Source of the DNA: CAZQVN01 sp964596775
GTDB taxonomy: Bacteria; Eisenbacteria; RBG-16-71-46; JABDJR01; JAWXBZ01
Direction: 5' to 3'
DNA length: 64,000 nucleotides
Assembly: GCA_964596775.1 (NCBI GenBank)
Contig: CAZQVN010000012.1
Location: 24,542 to 88,541, forward strand
Part shown: piece after piece, positions 36,141 to 44,997 of the stretch
How positions within the stretch are numbered: the stretch's first letter is position 1
Layout of the letters: every line of letters starts with the position of its first letter
Made by a program: the position numbers and the translations under genes
Notes under the pieces: model-generated
What the model saw: only the letters and a program-made list of their open reading frames with translations
What the model was told of the DNA's origin: nothing
Databases searched by the model: none

Positions 36141-37301
36141 CTAGAGCGCCATCCGCTCGATCGAGTAGAGAACGAGGTCGAGCCGGCCCGAGGGCATCCG
36201 CTGGAGGCCGGCCACCGCCTTGTCGCTGAAGTTGTCGATGTGCTGGACGCCGGTGCCGGCTCGGGCGGTGTACGGTACGCCCTCCGTGTACGTCGGCGTC
36301 TCGCGGGTGATCCCCGGCTTCTTCAGTTCCTCGCGCACCGCTTCCGGCGTGAACGTCATCAGAGGGAGCTGGCTGTTGGACATCACGAAGATGTCCCGGT
36401 CCTTCCAGCGGACCCGCAGCATGTCCATCGGGTAGTTGCCGGAGCCGAACTCGGCGATCGTGTGCCCCTTAACGTGTTCCCCCTCGCGGAGATCCGCGAG
36501 CGGAAACGCCACGAGCGGCGTGCAGAGATACGACGCCAGCATGTAGTCCGTTCCGTCCAGCGTGTACGGCAGGAACGTGCGGATCGGCGCGGAGGTTTCC
36601 CACTCGCCGTGCGCACCGTGATAGATCTCCACGGTGGTCCAGGCCGCGTCGCCGGTGGACGGGTCGATCTTCCAGAGCGCCGCGGAGAACTCCTCGTTGG
36701 ACAGCCCCGACACATAGAGCGTTCCGTCGTGAACCGCCATGTCGGTGATGGCCTCGACGCGCATCGGCAGGTCCTTCTTCCACGGGTGCTTCGCCTCCGT
36801 GCCGACCGGGTTCGGCAGCGTGATCCTCCGGTGGGGCACGTCGTCGAGGCTTACCAGCTCGAACTTTTCCTCGACCGTGACCCGGAGCAGCACGTCCGCG
36901 TCGGCGAGATCGTTGGGGAGCGACCAGCGGTCGTTCCACTGGCGCCGGGCCCGCGAAACGGAAAAATAGGTGCTCCGGGACACCGGATTCACGGCCATGT
37001 CGTGGATCATGACGTCTTCCGCGGTCGTCCCGAGCACCGCGGCGATCTTCGCCTCGAGATCCTTGATGCCGAAGGTGTCGGGCGCTTCGGCCGGCGTCCG
37101 GTCGCCGGTGTCGACGGCGATCACGGCGCCCCCCCTGGAATCCCCGATGAACAGCACGCCGTCGGAACCGAACACGAGCGTTCCGATGGACCGGATGTCC
37201 GGGCGTCCCGGGGTCAGCCCGGGAAACGCGGCGGCGCGGCCGGCGGGCACGGCGGCGAGAAACGCGGCGAGACAGAGATAGGCGCGGACAGTCCTGCTCA
37301 T
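36141..37301 (-). CDS. Secreted beta-propeller-like protein, unknown function
   Basis: 386 residues. Signal peptide ending near GRAAA. The body has repeated blade-like strands (GTLVFGSDGVLFIGDS, ITDMAVHDGTLYVSGLS, DMLRVRWKDRDIFVMSNS), which suggests a beta-propeller, but no family was recognised. ATG 37301 is preferred over TTG 37307 because GAGGAGG lies seven bases upstream of ATG. Downstream partner is the Ig-like protein. It lies 76 bases after the phosphorylase gene and may be read from the same transcript. Confidence 0.7.
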   Translation of the reverse strand: MSRTVRAYLCLAAFLAAVPAGRAAAFPGLTPGRPDIRSIGTLVFGSDGVLFIGDSRGGAVIAVDTGDRTPAEAPDTFGIKDLEAKIAAVLGTTAEDVMIHDMAVNPVSRSTYFSVSRARRQWNDRWSLPNDLADADVLLRVTVEEKFELVSLDDVPHRRITLPNPVGTEAKHPWKKDLPMRVEAITDMAVHDGTLYVSGLSNEEFSAALWKIDPSTGDAAWTTVEIYHGAHGEWETSAPIRTFLPYTLDGTDYMLASYLCTPLVAFPLADLREGEHVKGHTIAEFGSGNYPMDMLRVRWKDRDIFVMSNSQLPLMTFTPEAVREELKKPGITRETPTYTEGVPYTARAGTGVQHIDNFSDKAVAGLQRMPSGRLDLVLYSIERMAL

Positions 37302-37383
37302 CTTCAATCCTCCTCGGTTTGCGGGGTCGGGTTTCCGATCCGAGTGTAGGACAGGAGCGCGGCGGGGTCCAGAATCGACGGGA

Positions 37384-40300
37384 TCAGCGACCGGCGGAAG
37401 GCAGGAGCGACCCGCGCGGAACCTCCACGTCGATCCGTGTGATGCCGCCGTCGCGACCCAGCAGAGAGGCGCTCTCGACGGGAGTGAGAGCGTCGCCGGG
37501 GCGTTCCGAGACGCCGTTCGTGCCGGTCACGCGGATGGACGGTCCCCTGCCCGTTCGTGTGTAAACGACCGGCACACCGGCGAACGTGAACGCCAGGGCA
37601 CCTCCCGGCGGGAGGTCGATCCCCTGCTCCTCCCCCTCCAGGTCGACGTAGTCGAAGCGGTCTCCGCCCGCGGCAAACTCGCTGTCGCGGAGCAGCACCG
37701 GTCGAAAGCGGACGATCCCCCGGCTGACGAAGACGCCGAGTTCGCCGAACCGGGTGAGGATCTCCTCCTTGACCTGGCCGGTCATTCCCGGCTGCTGGGC
37801 CCCGGCGTGACCGGGCGTGTGCGAGTAAGGGTCGGTGGGAAACGCGCCGTACTCCGTCGGCGTCTTTTCGAATCCGAGGCCGGCGCGGATCCGGTAGTAG
37901 TACACGGCCAGCGTGTCGAACGCTTCGCCGGTTGCGCCCGAGTCCGCCGCGCGGAGCAGGATCTCCTGCACGGCGAGAAGCAGCTTGGCGACCATGTGCC
38001 AGTAGATGCAGCCGAGCCCCTCGTATCCGTACATCGTGCCGGAGCGGCCGGTCCACCTGTCGTGCCGGAACACCCGCTCGAACAGGTCGAGGACCGGCTG
38101 TCGGTCCCTCGCCACGAGCGCCGCCCAGTTCGGCCGCTCGGCAATGCGGTCCAGCGCCAGCCCGACGTCGGCGGCGCGACCGATGTCCGGGGCGAAACGG
38201 ACGACGTCCGCGGACTCCCGGACGACCAGCGTTTCGTCGCCCGAGTCGACGAGGCTGCGGAGGAGCGGGCTCGCCAGGACCGCGTCCGCGGCCATGCGGT
38301 TCTTCTCGAGAAAACCGGGGAGGTCGCGAAACGGATAGAGAAGGAAGCTCCCCTGGTCGGCCCGGTACATGCGGCTCGCGAACAGCGCGGCGAGGATGTC
38401 CGCCGCCTCCTCCGGGGTCATGATTCCCGAACTCAGCACGGCCACCTGCCCCTCGAGCATCTCGTACAGGGGCTCAACGGACAGCGACCGGCCGTCCGGC
38501 GCGAAGCGCAGCAGGGAGTAGGCCTGATACAGACCGTCGTCGCGCCGGGCGCCCCGGATCGTCGCATCGAGGTGCTCGAGGACCCTCCGGCAGAAGGCGA
38601 CGATCCCGTCGACCGGCACGTCGACGCGCCCGGACATCCCCCCGTCGTACACCCGGGTCCGGTACTCGTGATACACACCGCCGACCGCGTCGAGGAAACG
38701 CCGGCGCTTCGCGTCCGGATCGTCTTCCCCGCCGGGCTCCGCCGGCGCCCCGGGCGGACACGACATGGCGTCCGGGGAGTGCCCGGCGAATGCCTCCGCG
38801 ATCCCCCGGTACCAGTCCGCCACCTCCGTACTCAGCGCGACGGAACTCCGCCCGGCCCCTGCGGCCAGGTCGGCCAGGCATTCCATGTACCGGCGGAGAT
38901 GGCAGAGCGTCACCATCGACACGCCGTTCCCCACCAGCGCGTTGTTCGCGTCGTTCCACTCCGGCCGCTGCGTGTTCATCCAGATGCCGCCGCCCGGAAC
39001 ATGATTGGACAGGCGCGCGAGGGCGGTGACGAGCAGCTTTTCGAACAGGCTGACGTGGTGCACCCGTCCGGCGGCATCGAGAACGAGCTTGCCGTCGGTG
39101 CCGAGTGCCGCGACCCGCTCATCGATCCGGGCGGCCAGCGCCGCGTCGAAATCGATCGTTTCGCGCGGATTCCGCACCATCTCCGCGTAGGAGCGGAGCC
39201 GGTAGGGCACGTTCGTGTAGCTGCAGATCTCGCGGAACAGGCTCGCGCCGAGCCCCTCGGGAGAAACGCGCCGCATCATCTCGATGAACCGGAGCAGGTA
39301 CACGACCTGGTGATCCCCCCAGTAGCCGATGTGGCTCCAGGGATCGCGGGAGTCGGGGACCTCCCAGTCCACGCCGTCCCGGGTGACCCGGTACGGGTTG
39401 AAACCGTCCATCGTGGATGCGTTCACGAACCGGGCGATCATCCCCGGGAGAAAACCGGGATAGCCGAGGGCGAGCGCCTCCCAGTTCTGGAAGATGTCGC
39501 GCCAGTTCCCTTCGTAACCGAGGGCCCGCTCCCCCGCCGCGTTCTTCGTGCGGATCGCGAAGCGGTTCCACGGGCGGCTCGGGTCGCCGTGGCGGCGCCC
39601 GAACCAGAGCGGCAGGTACTCCCGGCAGAGGCGTTCGAGATCGGGATCCCCGACGGCCGCGGCGCGCCTCTCGAGGTCCGCCACCGACAGGAGCGGGGGC
39701 AGGGATTTCAGAAAGGACTCGTGGCGCCGGGCCGTGTCCCGGTTGCGCTCCCGGATCACGTCGCGGAGATCCGAGGCGGGAATGTCATGGTTCCGCACGA
39801 AGGCACCGCCACGCATCGTGTTGAACAGCACGTTGGCACAGTGATGCGCGGACTCCTCGGCTCGGGCGGTGCACTGCAGGGCGTCGGCGGCGGCGATGAT
39901 CTTCCGGAGCGATGCCCCGGCCGCGCGGATCCGGCCTTCCGTATCCCCGGCCGCATCGTCGCCGTCGAGAAGGCGGCGGGACAGCTCCCCGATCTGCCGG
40001 GCATCCCGGCCGGTGTCCGCGACGATATGCCAGGTGGCGGACGCGCCCGGCGCGAGGCGCAGCGACGCGGCGGCAAGGTAGTGACCGCGGCGTCCGGTCA
40101 CCAGCGTTTCCGGGGCCACGCTCCCTCCGGCCAGGAACGCGTCGATGGCCCCGGTCGACAGGGCCACCGTGGCCCCGGGCAATCCGCGGACGTGCACCGT
40201 GGCGGCGCGCAGGACCTCGGCCGCCTCCACCCGGTCGGTGATCCGCGACGTCAGGGAGTAGATCGCGAGTCCCGTGCGGGGATCGCACTCGGTGCGCTTG

Positions 40301-40905
40301 TACGCATCGACGAGGCAGCTGGACTGCTGGTACAGGGCGAGCGGCGCCCCGAACGGCAGTATGTTCCGGAGCCCGTCGAGCAGTTCGACACGCAGCGGGG
40401 TTTCCCCGGTGTTCTCGAGGACGGCGGTCCGAACGATGCCGAGGGCGTCACAGAGGGCCCAGCGGTAACGGAAGGACAGCCCGAGGCCGGGATGGATCGC
40501 CTCGAAGATCAGCTGCGTTCCGAAGATGTTCTTGTAGAGATTGCGCTTCACGGACTCGTCGCCCCACGCGCGTTCGGGAAACGGCTGCCAGAGCGTCTCG
40601 CCGCCGGTCCCGCGTTTCACCCGGAGCAGCGTGATCGGCCCGGTATGGTGATGGCCGTCCATGAGGCGGTCCGCGGTTTCATAGGGGAACAGGGCGCCGT
40701 CGGGTCCGACGCGACCGGCGGTGAGGCCGCCGCTCGACGCGACGAACATCCAGAGGTCGCTGTCCCCGGCCAGGGTCATCAGGAACGGCGGCATCCGGTC
40801 GTGACGGGAGATCCGGTAGAACAGCTCCCCGTCGATCTCCGTGAAGGCCCCGCGCGGGGCGTCGGCGGCGGCGCCCCGGTTCGCTTCGTGCGGAGAGCGG
40901 ATCAC
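37384..40905 (-). CDS. GH94-like (alpha/alpha)6-barrel carbohydrate phosphorylase
   Basis: 1,173 residues, no signal peptide, so probably cytoplasmic. The N-terminal beta-sandwich part is followed by a helical barrel. In the barrel, GYEGNWRDIFQNWEAL (about residue 461) and then STMDGFNPYR and IGYWGDHQ match the layout of large cellobiose/beta-glucan phosphorylase-like proteins. RPEWNDANNALVGNG (about residue 646) parallels the GDWNDGMN block that carries the general acid Asp in GH94. GH94, GH149 or GH161 (beta-1,3-glucan phosphorylase) are the candidates; I cannot separate them. GTG 40905 overlaps the GH16 stop (GTGA), and the genes upstream process beta-glucan, so phosphorolysis of imported oligosaccharides is inferred. 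Confidence 0.72.
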   Translation of the reverse strand: MIRSPHEANRGAAADAPRGAFTEIDGELFYRISRHDRMPPFLMTLAGDSDLWMFVASSGGLTAGRVGPDGALFPYETADRLMDGHHHTGPITLLRVKRGTGGETLWQPFPERAWGDESVKRNLYKNIFGTQLIFEAIHPGLGLSFRYRWALCDALGIVRTAVLENTGETPLRVELLDGLRNILPFGAPLALYQQSSCLVDAYKRTECDPRTGLAIYSLTSRITDRVEAAEVLRAATVHVRGLPGATVALSTGAIDAFLAGGSVAPETLVTGRRGHYLAAASLRLAPGASATWHIVADTGRDARQIGELSRRLLDGDDAAGDTEGRIRAAGASLRKIIAAADALQCTARAEESAHHCANVLFNTMRGGAFVRNHDIPASDLRDVIRERNRDTARRHESFLKSLPPLLSVADLERRAAAVGDPDLERLCREYLPLWFGRRHGDPSRPWNRFAIRTKNAAGERALGYEGNWRDIFQNWEALALGYPGFLPGMIARFVNASTMDGFNPYRVTRDGVDWEVPDSRDPWSHIGYWGDHQVVYLLRFIEMMRRVSPEGLGASLFREICSYTNVPYRLRSYAEMVRNPRETIDFDAALAARIDERVAALGTDGKLVLDAAGRVHHVSLFEKLLVTALARLSNHVPGGGIWMNTQRPEWNDANNALVGNGVSMVTLCHLRRYMECLADLAAGAGRSSVALSTEVADWYRGIAEAFAGHSPDAMSCPPGAPAEPGGEDDPDAKRRRFLDAVGGVYHEYRTRVYDGGMSGRVDVPVDGIVAFCRRVLEHLDATIRGARRDDGLYQAYSLLRFAPDGRSLSVEPLYEMLEGQVAVLSSGIMTPEEAADILAALFASRMYRADQGSFLLYPFRDLPGFLEKNRMAADAVLASPLLRSLVDSGDETLVVRESADVVRFAPDIGRAADVGLALDRIAERPNWAALVARDRQPVLDLFERVFRHDRWTGRSGTMYGYEGLGCIYWHMVAKLLLAVQEILLRAADSGATGEAFDTLAVYYYRIRAGLGFEKTPTEYGAFPTDPYSHTPGHAGAQQPGMTGQVKEEILTRFGELGVFVSRGIVRFRPVLLRDSEFAAGGDRFDYVDLEGEEQGIDLPPGGALAFTFAGVPVVYTRTGRGPSIRVTGTNGVSERPGDALTPVESASLLGRDGGITRIDVEVPRGSLLPSAGR

Positions 40906-42518
40906 TTGAGAAGGACGATGCGCCGGGTTTCCACGGCCGGTCCCGACCGGAAGCGCAGCATGTAGATGCCGGAAGCGAGACGGCGACCGGCATCGTCCCT
41001 GCCGTTCCAGACGGCTTCGTGCTCGCCGCGGTCGTACGGGCCGTCCGCGAGAACGCGAATCCGGCGCCCGGCGAGATCGTGGACGGTCACCTCGGCGTGC
41101 CCCGCCTCGCGCATCCGCCAGCGCAGCGTCGTGCCCGCGCTGAACGGGTTGGGACTGGGCGGGAGGAGCGCCGGGATGCGGCCGGCGGCCGGGGGTTCCT
41201 CGGGAACCGCCACGACGGAACCGTGCGGAATGAAGTTGAACCCGGAGAGGATCACTTCCTGGTTGGATGCCGGAGCCCCGGTGATGCGCCACAAGTTGAT
41301 ATGCACCCGCGGCTGTTCAGGGCGCGGGATGTGGGCTCCGGCATAAGTCCAGGAATGTATGAGCGAGCCCGGAGATTCGTCCCCGGGACCGCCGCGCCAG
41401 CTCCGGTACTCCACCTTGTCGGGGAGCCAGCGGAACGCGTGACTCGTGATCTCGCCGTTGCCGAACGTGGCGGCGAAGCGGCTGATGTTGGCCGGGCCGT
41501 CGAAAGGCTGGGCCACGAACTGGCCGATGCTGTTGGCCGGATTGCCCCAGCGGCTGAACTCCACGTCGATTTCGTTGAACGGGTTCCACCAGAGCCAGGC
41601 GGGATCCCAGCAGTGGCCGTACTGCCAGAGAAACAGGCCGAGAACGACCTGCGGGTCGATCAGGTCGAGGCGCCCTTCGGTCGTGAAGATGTAATCGCCG
41701 TAGCCGAGGGCGTCCACGAGCGCCACCTCGGTGCTGTACCAGGATCCGCCGATGTTCTTCACGGTGACGTGCAGGCGCCCCTGGGGGTCGACCCAGACGG
41801 AACCGGAGCCGTCGCTGAACAGGTTCGGGCCGGGACCGTAGTAGCCGGGACCCTTGACCCGCCACGTCCGGCCGCCGAACGACAGCGTCCTGCCGCCCGG
41901 AAAATCGTTCCACTGGATGGCGGCCAGGGAGGGCGACGTCTTGTGAAATTCCGCGGTGTCGAAGTAGACGTCGGGCACGGAGGTCCCGGGAGCCTGCAGC
42001 ACGCCGAGCATCAGGCGGACGGCCACCGTCCCCGACGGAGCCGGACCGCTGGTGACCGTGAATTCCTGGACCTGGCCGGTCGGCGTGGCCGCGCCTGCCA
42101 CCGTGTGGGATTCGTAGCTGATGAGCACGCCGCTGGAATTCCGCCACTCGATGTTGAGGATGGCCGCCGACTGGCCGGTCAGCGGCCTGACGGCGGTATG
42201 CCAGCCGTCGACGGACGCGATCCAGCGGTCGCCGGGCACGGAGGCCAGCTGCTGCCAGTAACCGGACACATCCCATCCCCCGGCGTTCGGGCCGGTGAGG
42301 CGGGCGGCTTTCGACCCGTGAACGGCGTTCGGGGAGGACCCGACGCTGCCGAACTGGTTCCATCCGCCGAACACCGTGCCGGACCCGACGACTTCAAAGC
42401 TGGGATTGGCCAGCAGGCACTGCGCTGCGGCCCGCGGGGCGCCGGCCGCAGCAGACAGAACAAGGATCGCACTCAGCGCCGCGGCGAGGCGGACGATGCC
42501 CGGGTTCCCCCTCTTCAA
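40902..42518 (-). CDS. Secreted GH16-like enzyme with N-terminal CBM and FlgD-like tag
   Basis: 538 residues: a signal peptide, then a beta-sandwich carbohydrate-binding-like domain starting LLANPSFEVVG (about 35-195). A concanavalin-like catalytic domain with NEIDVEFSRWG (about residue 314) follows; this fits the GH16 ExDxE pattern. The C-terminal about 80 residues (SPNPFSAGT to SGIYMLRF) form a FlgD-like Ig domain of the T9SS/sorting type. GH16 enzymes cut beta-1,3/1,4-glucans; the exact bond is not known. TTG start overlaps the upstream stop (TTGA). Confidence 0.8.
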   Translation of the reverse strand: MKRGNPGIVRLAAALSAILVLSAAAGAPRAAAQCLLANPSFEVVGSGTVFGGWNQFGSVGSSPNAVHGSKAARLTGPNAGGWDVSGYWQQLASVPGDRWIASVDGWHTAVRPLTGQSAAILNIEWRNSSGVLISYESHTVAGAATPTGQVQEFTVTSGPAPSGTVAVRLMLGVLQAPGTSVPDVYFDTAEFHKTSPSLAAIQWNDFPGGRTLSFGGRTWRVKGPGYYGPGPNLFSDGSGSVWVDPQGRLHVTVKNIGGSWYSTEVALVDALGYGDYIFTTEGRLDLIDPQVVLGLFLWQYGHCWDPAWLWWNPFNEIDVEFSRWGNPANSIGQFVAQPFDGPANISRFAATFGNGEITSHAFRWLPDKVEYRSWRGGPGDESPGSLIHSWTYAGAHIPRPEQPRVHINLWRITGAPASNQEVILSGFNFIPHGSVVAVPEEPPAAGRIPALLPPSPNPFSAGTTLRWRMREAGHAEVTVHDLAGRRIRVLADGPYDRGEHEAVWNGRDDAGRRLASGIYMLRFRSGPAVETRRIVLLK

Positions 42519-43927
42519 TCGACCAGCACCATGGTGCGGGACAACCGGCCGCCGGACGTGGTCATGACGTAGCGGTAGATGCCCGCGGCCGCGCGCGACC
42601 CGGCGTCCGTTTCGCCGTTCCAGAGAACGGAGTGCGATCCGCCGTCCATCCGCCCGTCGAGCAGCGTGGCCACCCGGCGTCCGGCGACGTCGAACACGGA
42701 GAGGCGGACGTCATCGGCCCCGTCGAGGCTGAACTCGATCCGGGTGGACGGGCTGAACGGATTCGGACTGTTCTGGCCGAGCCGGAACGCCACCGGCGGC
42801 GTCGTGATCGGCGCGGCGGTGGGATCCACGGAACGGAACGAAAGATCATCCACCCAGACTGCTCCGCCCATCAGCGTCGGCGAGATGAACAGGATGAACG
42901 CCTCCACCGTGGCCGTGCCGGCCGGAGCGATCCCCTGGGTGGCGTGATGCGCCCATTTTCCGAGCGGCGCCTTGTTGTCGGCGACGACCGTCTCGACCGA
43001 TCCGACCTCGTCCCCGATCCCGTTGCGGAACACGATGCGGGCCACGGCATAGTTGTCGTTCGTTCCGGCGATCGGGTCCTCGCGGCAGGTCACGAGCGCG
43101 TGCGCGTCCATCCGCCAGGCCGATCCGGGCGCCGCGGCAAACGACTGGAACAGGCCGGACGGCGCATCGGCGACGAACGTGGAAAACAGCTTGGCGCTTC
43201 CGGCCGGCGTCCGCACGGTGAAATTCCGCGCATCGTAGAACACGTTGCCGAACGTGGACCATCCGGACAGCCCGCCGCTGAAGGACGGGTTCGCGAGCAC
43301 GTTGGGCAGCGAGGCCGGCAGCGTCTCGCAGAAATTCACGTCGTCGAGGTACACGGCTCCGGGGTCGCAGCCGGGCTGCAGGAAGAGAAACAGGGCCTCG
43401 ACGCGCAGGGCGCCGGCCGGGACCGGCGCGGAAACCGTGAAGTGGTGCCACTTGTTGATCGGAGTCGAGTAGTCGCCGATGACCACCTCGCTCGCGGAGA
43501 TTTCCGATCCTCCCGAAGCCATGTTGAAGAAAACGATCTTGGCGATCATGCGGTTGCGGTTGCAGGTGTCCGTACCCGGGATCGGATCGGCACCGGACAC
43601 GAACGAGTAACCGCTCAGCTCGTAGACGCGACCGGACGTCGGCGTGAAGGCCTGCCCGAATCCGCCGACCCGGTAGCCGGGCGTTCCGGGGCATCCGGTG
43701 AACTCGCCGAACGTCTTGGACGCGGCGGTTCCGGAGCGGAAGATGTTGTCGCCGGGTGTGGGCAGGGACAGATTGGGGCCGCTGCCGAACTTGAACCAGC
43801 CGGTGTACGAACCTCCCCCGGTTTCAAACCCGGGATTGGCCAGGAGATTGACGCCGGCGGAAGCGGGCGCGGCCGCGAGGAACGCCAGCACTGCGCCCAT
43901 GCCGGCGGCGATAAGGAATCTCTTCAT
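42515..43927 (-). CDS. Secreted protein with two CBM4/9-like domains and FlgD-like tag
   Basis: 470 residues. Signal peptide, then two similar beta-sandwich domains opening with LLANPGFETG and VLANPSFSGG (CenC/CBM4-9 type, known to bind beta-glucans and xylan), each with a terminal strand ...VYLDDVNF or ...VWVDDLSF. The tail (SPNPFSPSTRIEFSL to AAGIYRYVM) is an FlgD-like sorting domain. No catalytic domain was found, so a surface glycan-binding role is likely. ATG 43927 has GGGAGGA six bases upstream. First gene of the transcript running down to the phosphorylase. Confidence 0.82.
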   Translation of the reverse strand: MKRFLIAAGMGAVLAFLAAAPASAGVNLLANPGFETGGGSYTGWFKFGSGPNLSLPTPGDNIFRSGTAASKTFGEFTGCPGTPGYRVGGFGQAFTPTSGRVYELSGYSFVSGADPIPGTDTCNRNRMIAKIVFFNMASGGSEISASEVVIGDYSTPINKWHHFTVSAPVPAGALRVEALFLFLQPGCDPGAVYLDDVNFCETLPASLPNVLANPSFSGGLSGWSTFGNVFYDARNFTVRTPAGSAKLFSTFVADAPSGLFQSFAAAPGSAWRMDAHALVTCREDPIAGTNDNYAVARIVFRNGIGDEVGSVETVVADNKAPLGKWAHHATQGIAPAGTATVEAFILFISPTLMGGAVWVDDLSFRSVDPTAAPITTPPVAFRLGQNSPNPFSPSTRIEFSLDGADDVRLSVFDVAGRRVATLLDGRMDGGSHSVLWNGETDAGSRAAAGIYRYVMTTSGGRLSRTMVLVD

Positions 43928-44033
43928 GATGGGTCCTCCCGGAGTGTGAACCGGGGGCGGTACTCGGGGCCTCTTCGACTCCTGCCCCGCCCCCCGGCAG
44001 AGCCTCGAATATCTCGAATATAGTGTGGTCGCC

Positions 44034-44063
44034 TTGACTTCTCCCATCATGATACACTATGTT
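44034..44063 (+). promoter_or_regulatory. Promoter of the ABC/GH1/fusion operon
   Basis: -35 TTGACT (44034-44039), an 18-base spacer, -10 TATGTT (44058-44063). The -10 lies in the left arm of the operator palindrome at 44057-44079. Start codon GTG at 44110. Confidence 0.55.
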
Positions 44064-44077
44064 CGGCAATCGAACAA
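44049..44077 (-). promoter_or_regulatory. Promoter of the CBM/GH16/phosphorylase operon
   Basis: Minus strand: -35 TTGTTC (44072-44077) inside the operator right arm, a 17-base spacer, -10 TATCAT (44049-44054; five of six to consensus). It runs divergently to the plus-strand promoter and shares the operator. Confidence 0.55.
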
Positions 44078-44079
44078 AG
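44057..44079. promoter_or_regulatory. Operator-like palindrome between divergent promoters
   Basis: Half-sites CTATGTTCG (44057-44065) and CGAACAAAG (44071-44079), spacer GCAAT. One mismatch from the perfect palindrome at 57767-57789. It overlaps the -10 of the rightward and the -35 of the leftward promoter. Binding by the ROK regulator (54973-56223) is inferred. Confidence 0.72.
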
Positions 44080-44109
44080 TCGAAAATGGACCTGTCCGGG
44101 AGATGATCC

Positions 44110-44997
44110 GTGACCACCCACACTGGAGTCGACACTCCGCCGCTGCTCGAAGTCCGGGACCTCCGCAAGGAGTTCGTCTCGAAGGGGCTTTTCAAGCCGG
44201 AACGCCGGATTGTCGCCGCCGACAACGTGTCCTTCCGGATCGAGCGCGGCGAGGCCCTGGCCCTCGTGGGGGAGTCGGGCAGCGGCAAGAGCACGGTGGC
44301 CCGGATACTCCTCCGGCTGCTCGAACCGGACGGCGGCTCCATCCTGCTCGACGGAATCGACGTTCTGGCCCGGGAACCGCGGGGGGCCTCGCTCGGCTAC
44401 CGCGGACGCGTCCAGATGGTGTTCCAGGACCCGTTCGGCTCGCTGAACTCCGTGCATACCATCCTGCACCACCTCGAGAGGCCGCTGATCCGGCACGGCC
44501 GGACCGGAGCCACGAACCCGTCGCAGACGGTGTCACGGCACGTGGAACGACCGATGAAGCGGCACGGTCGCGGCGCCTCCGCGGACATCCGGGCACGCGC
44601 GCTGGAACTGCTGTCCATCGTCGGCCTTGATCCCGCGGCCGAGTTCATCGACCGGTACCCCTACGAGCTGTCCGGCGGGCAGCGCCAGCGCGTGGCCATT
44701 GCGCGGGCCCTGGCCGTGGAACCCGACCTCCTCGTGGCCGACGAGCCCACTTCCATGCTCGATGTGTCCATCCGCATGGACATCCTGAACCTTCTCGCCC
44801 GGCTGAAACGGGACCGGGGGCTGGCCATACTGCTGATCACTCATGACCTGGCCTCGGCACGCTACCTCGCGGAGCGGATCATGGTCCTCTACCGCGGACG
44901 GATCGTCGAGGAAGGCGCGGCCGCCTCCATCGTGAACGCACCCACCCACCCCTACACGGTGTCCCTTCTCGAGGCGATCGCCGGAGCGTCGGCGTGA
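44110..44997 (+). CDS. Oligosaccharide/oligopeptide-type ABC ATPase (DppF/OppF-like) with internal duplication
   Basis: 295 residues. Walker A GESGSGKST (about 54), signature LSGGQRQR (about 186), Walker B VADEPTS (about 211) and switch His in LLITHDLA are all intact. Compared with relatives, about 23 extra residues lie between the Q-loop and the helical domain: HLERPLIRHGR (44470-44502) recurs as HVERPMKRHGR (44539-44571), 69 bases later, an in-frame partial duplication. GTG 44110 has GGGAG seven bases upstream. Its partner ATPase and permeases are on the opposite strand at 49573-52449. Confidence 0.86.
   Translation: MTTHTGVDTPPLLEVRDLRKEFVSKGLFKPERRIVAADNVSFRIERGEALALVGESGSGKSTVARILLRLLEPDGGSILLDGIDVLAREPRGASLGYRGRVQMVFQDPFGSLNSVHTILHHLERPLIRHGRTGATNPSQTVSRHVERPMKRHGRGASADIRARALELLSIVGLDPAAEFIDRYPYELSGGQRQRVAIARALAVEPDLLVADEPTSMLDVSIRMDILNLLARLKRDRGLAILLITHDLASARYLAERIMVLYRGRIVEEGAAASIVNAPTHPYTVSLLEAIAGASA

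Noticed and set aside
37807..40965. Open frame of 1,052 codons on the plus strand opposite the GH94-like gene
   Set aside because: It is antisense to a gene with clear GH94-like motifs; no domain pattern was seen in it.
43932..44030. GC-rich leader segment with short inverted repeats before the CBM gene
   Set aside because: Several overlapping short stems but no recognisable riboswitch or attenuator layout.
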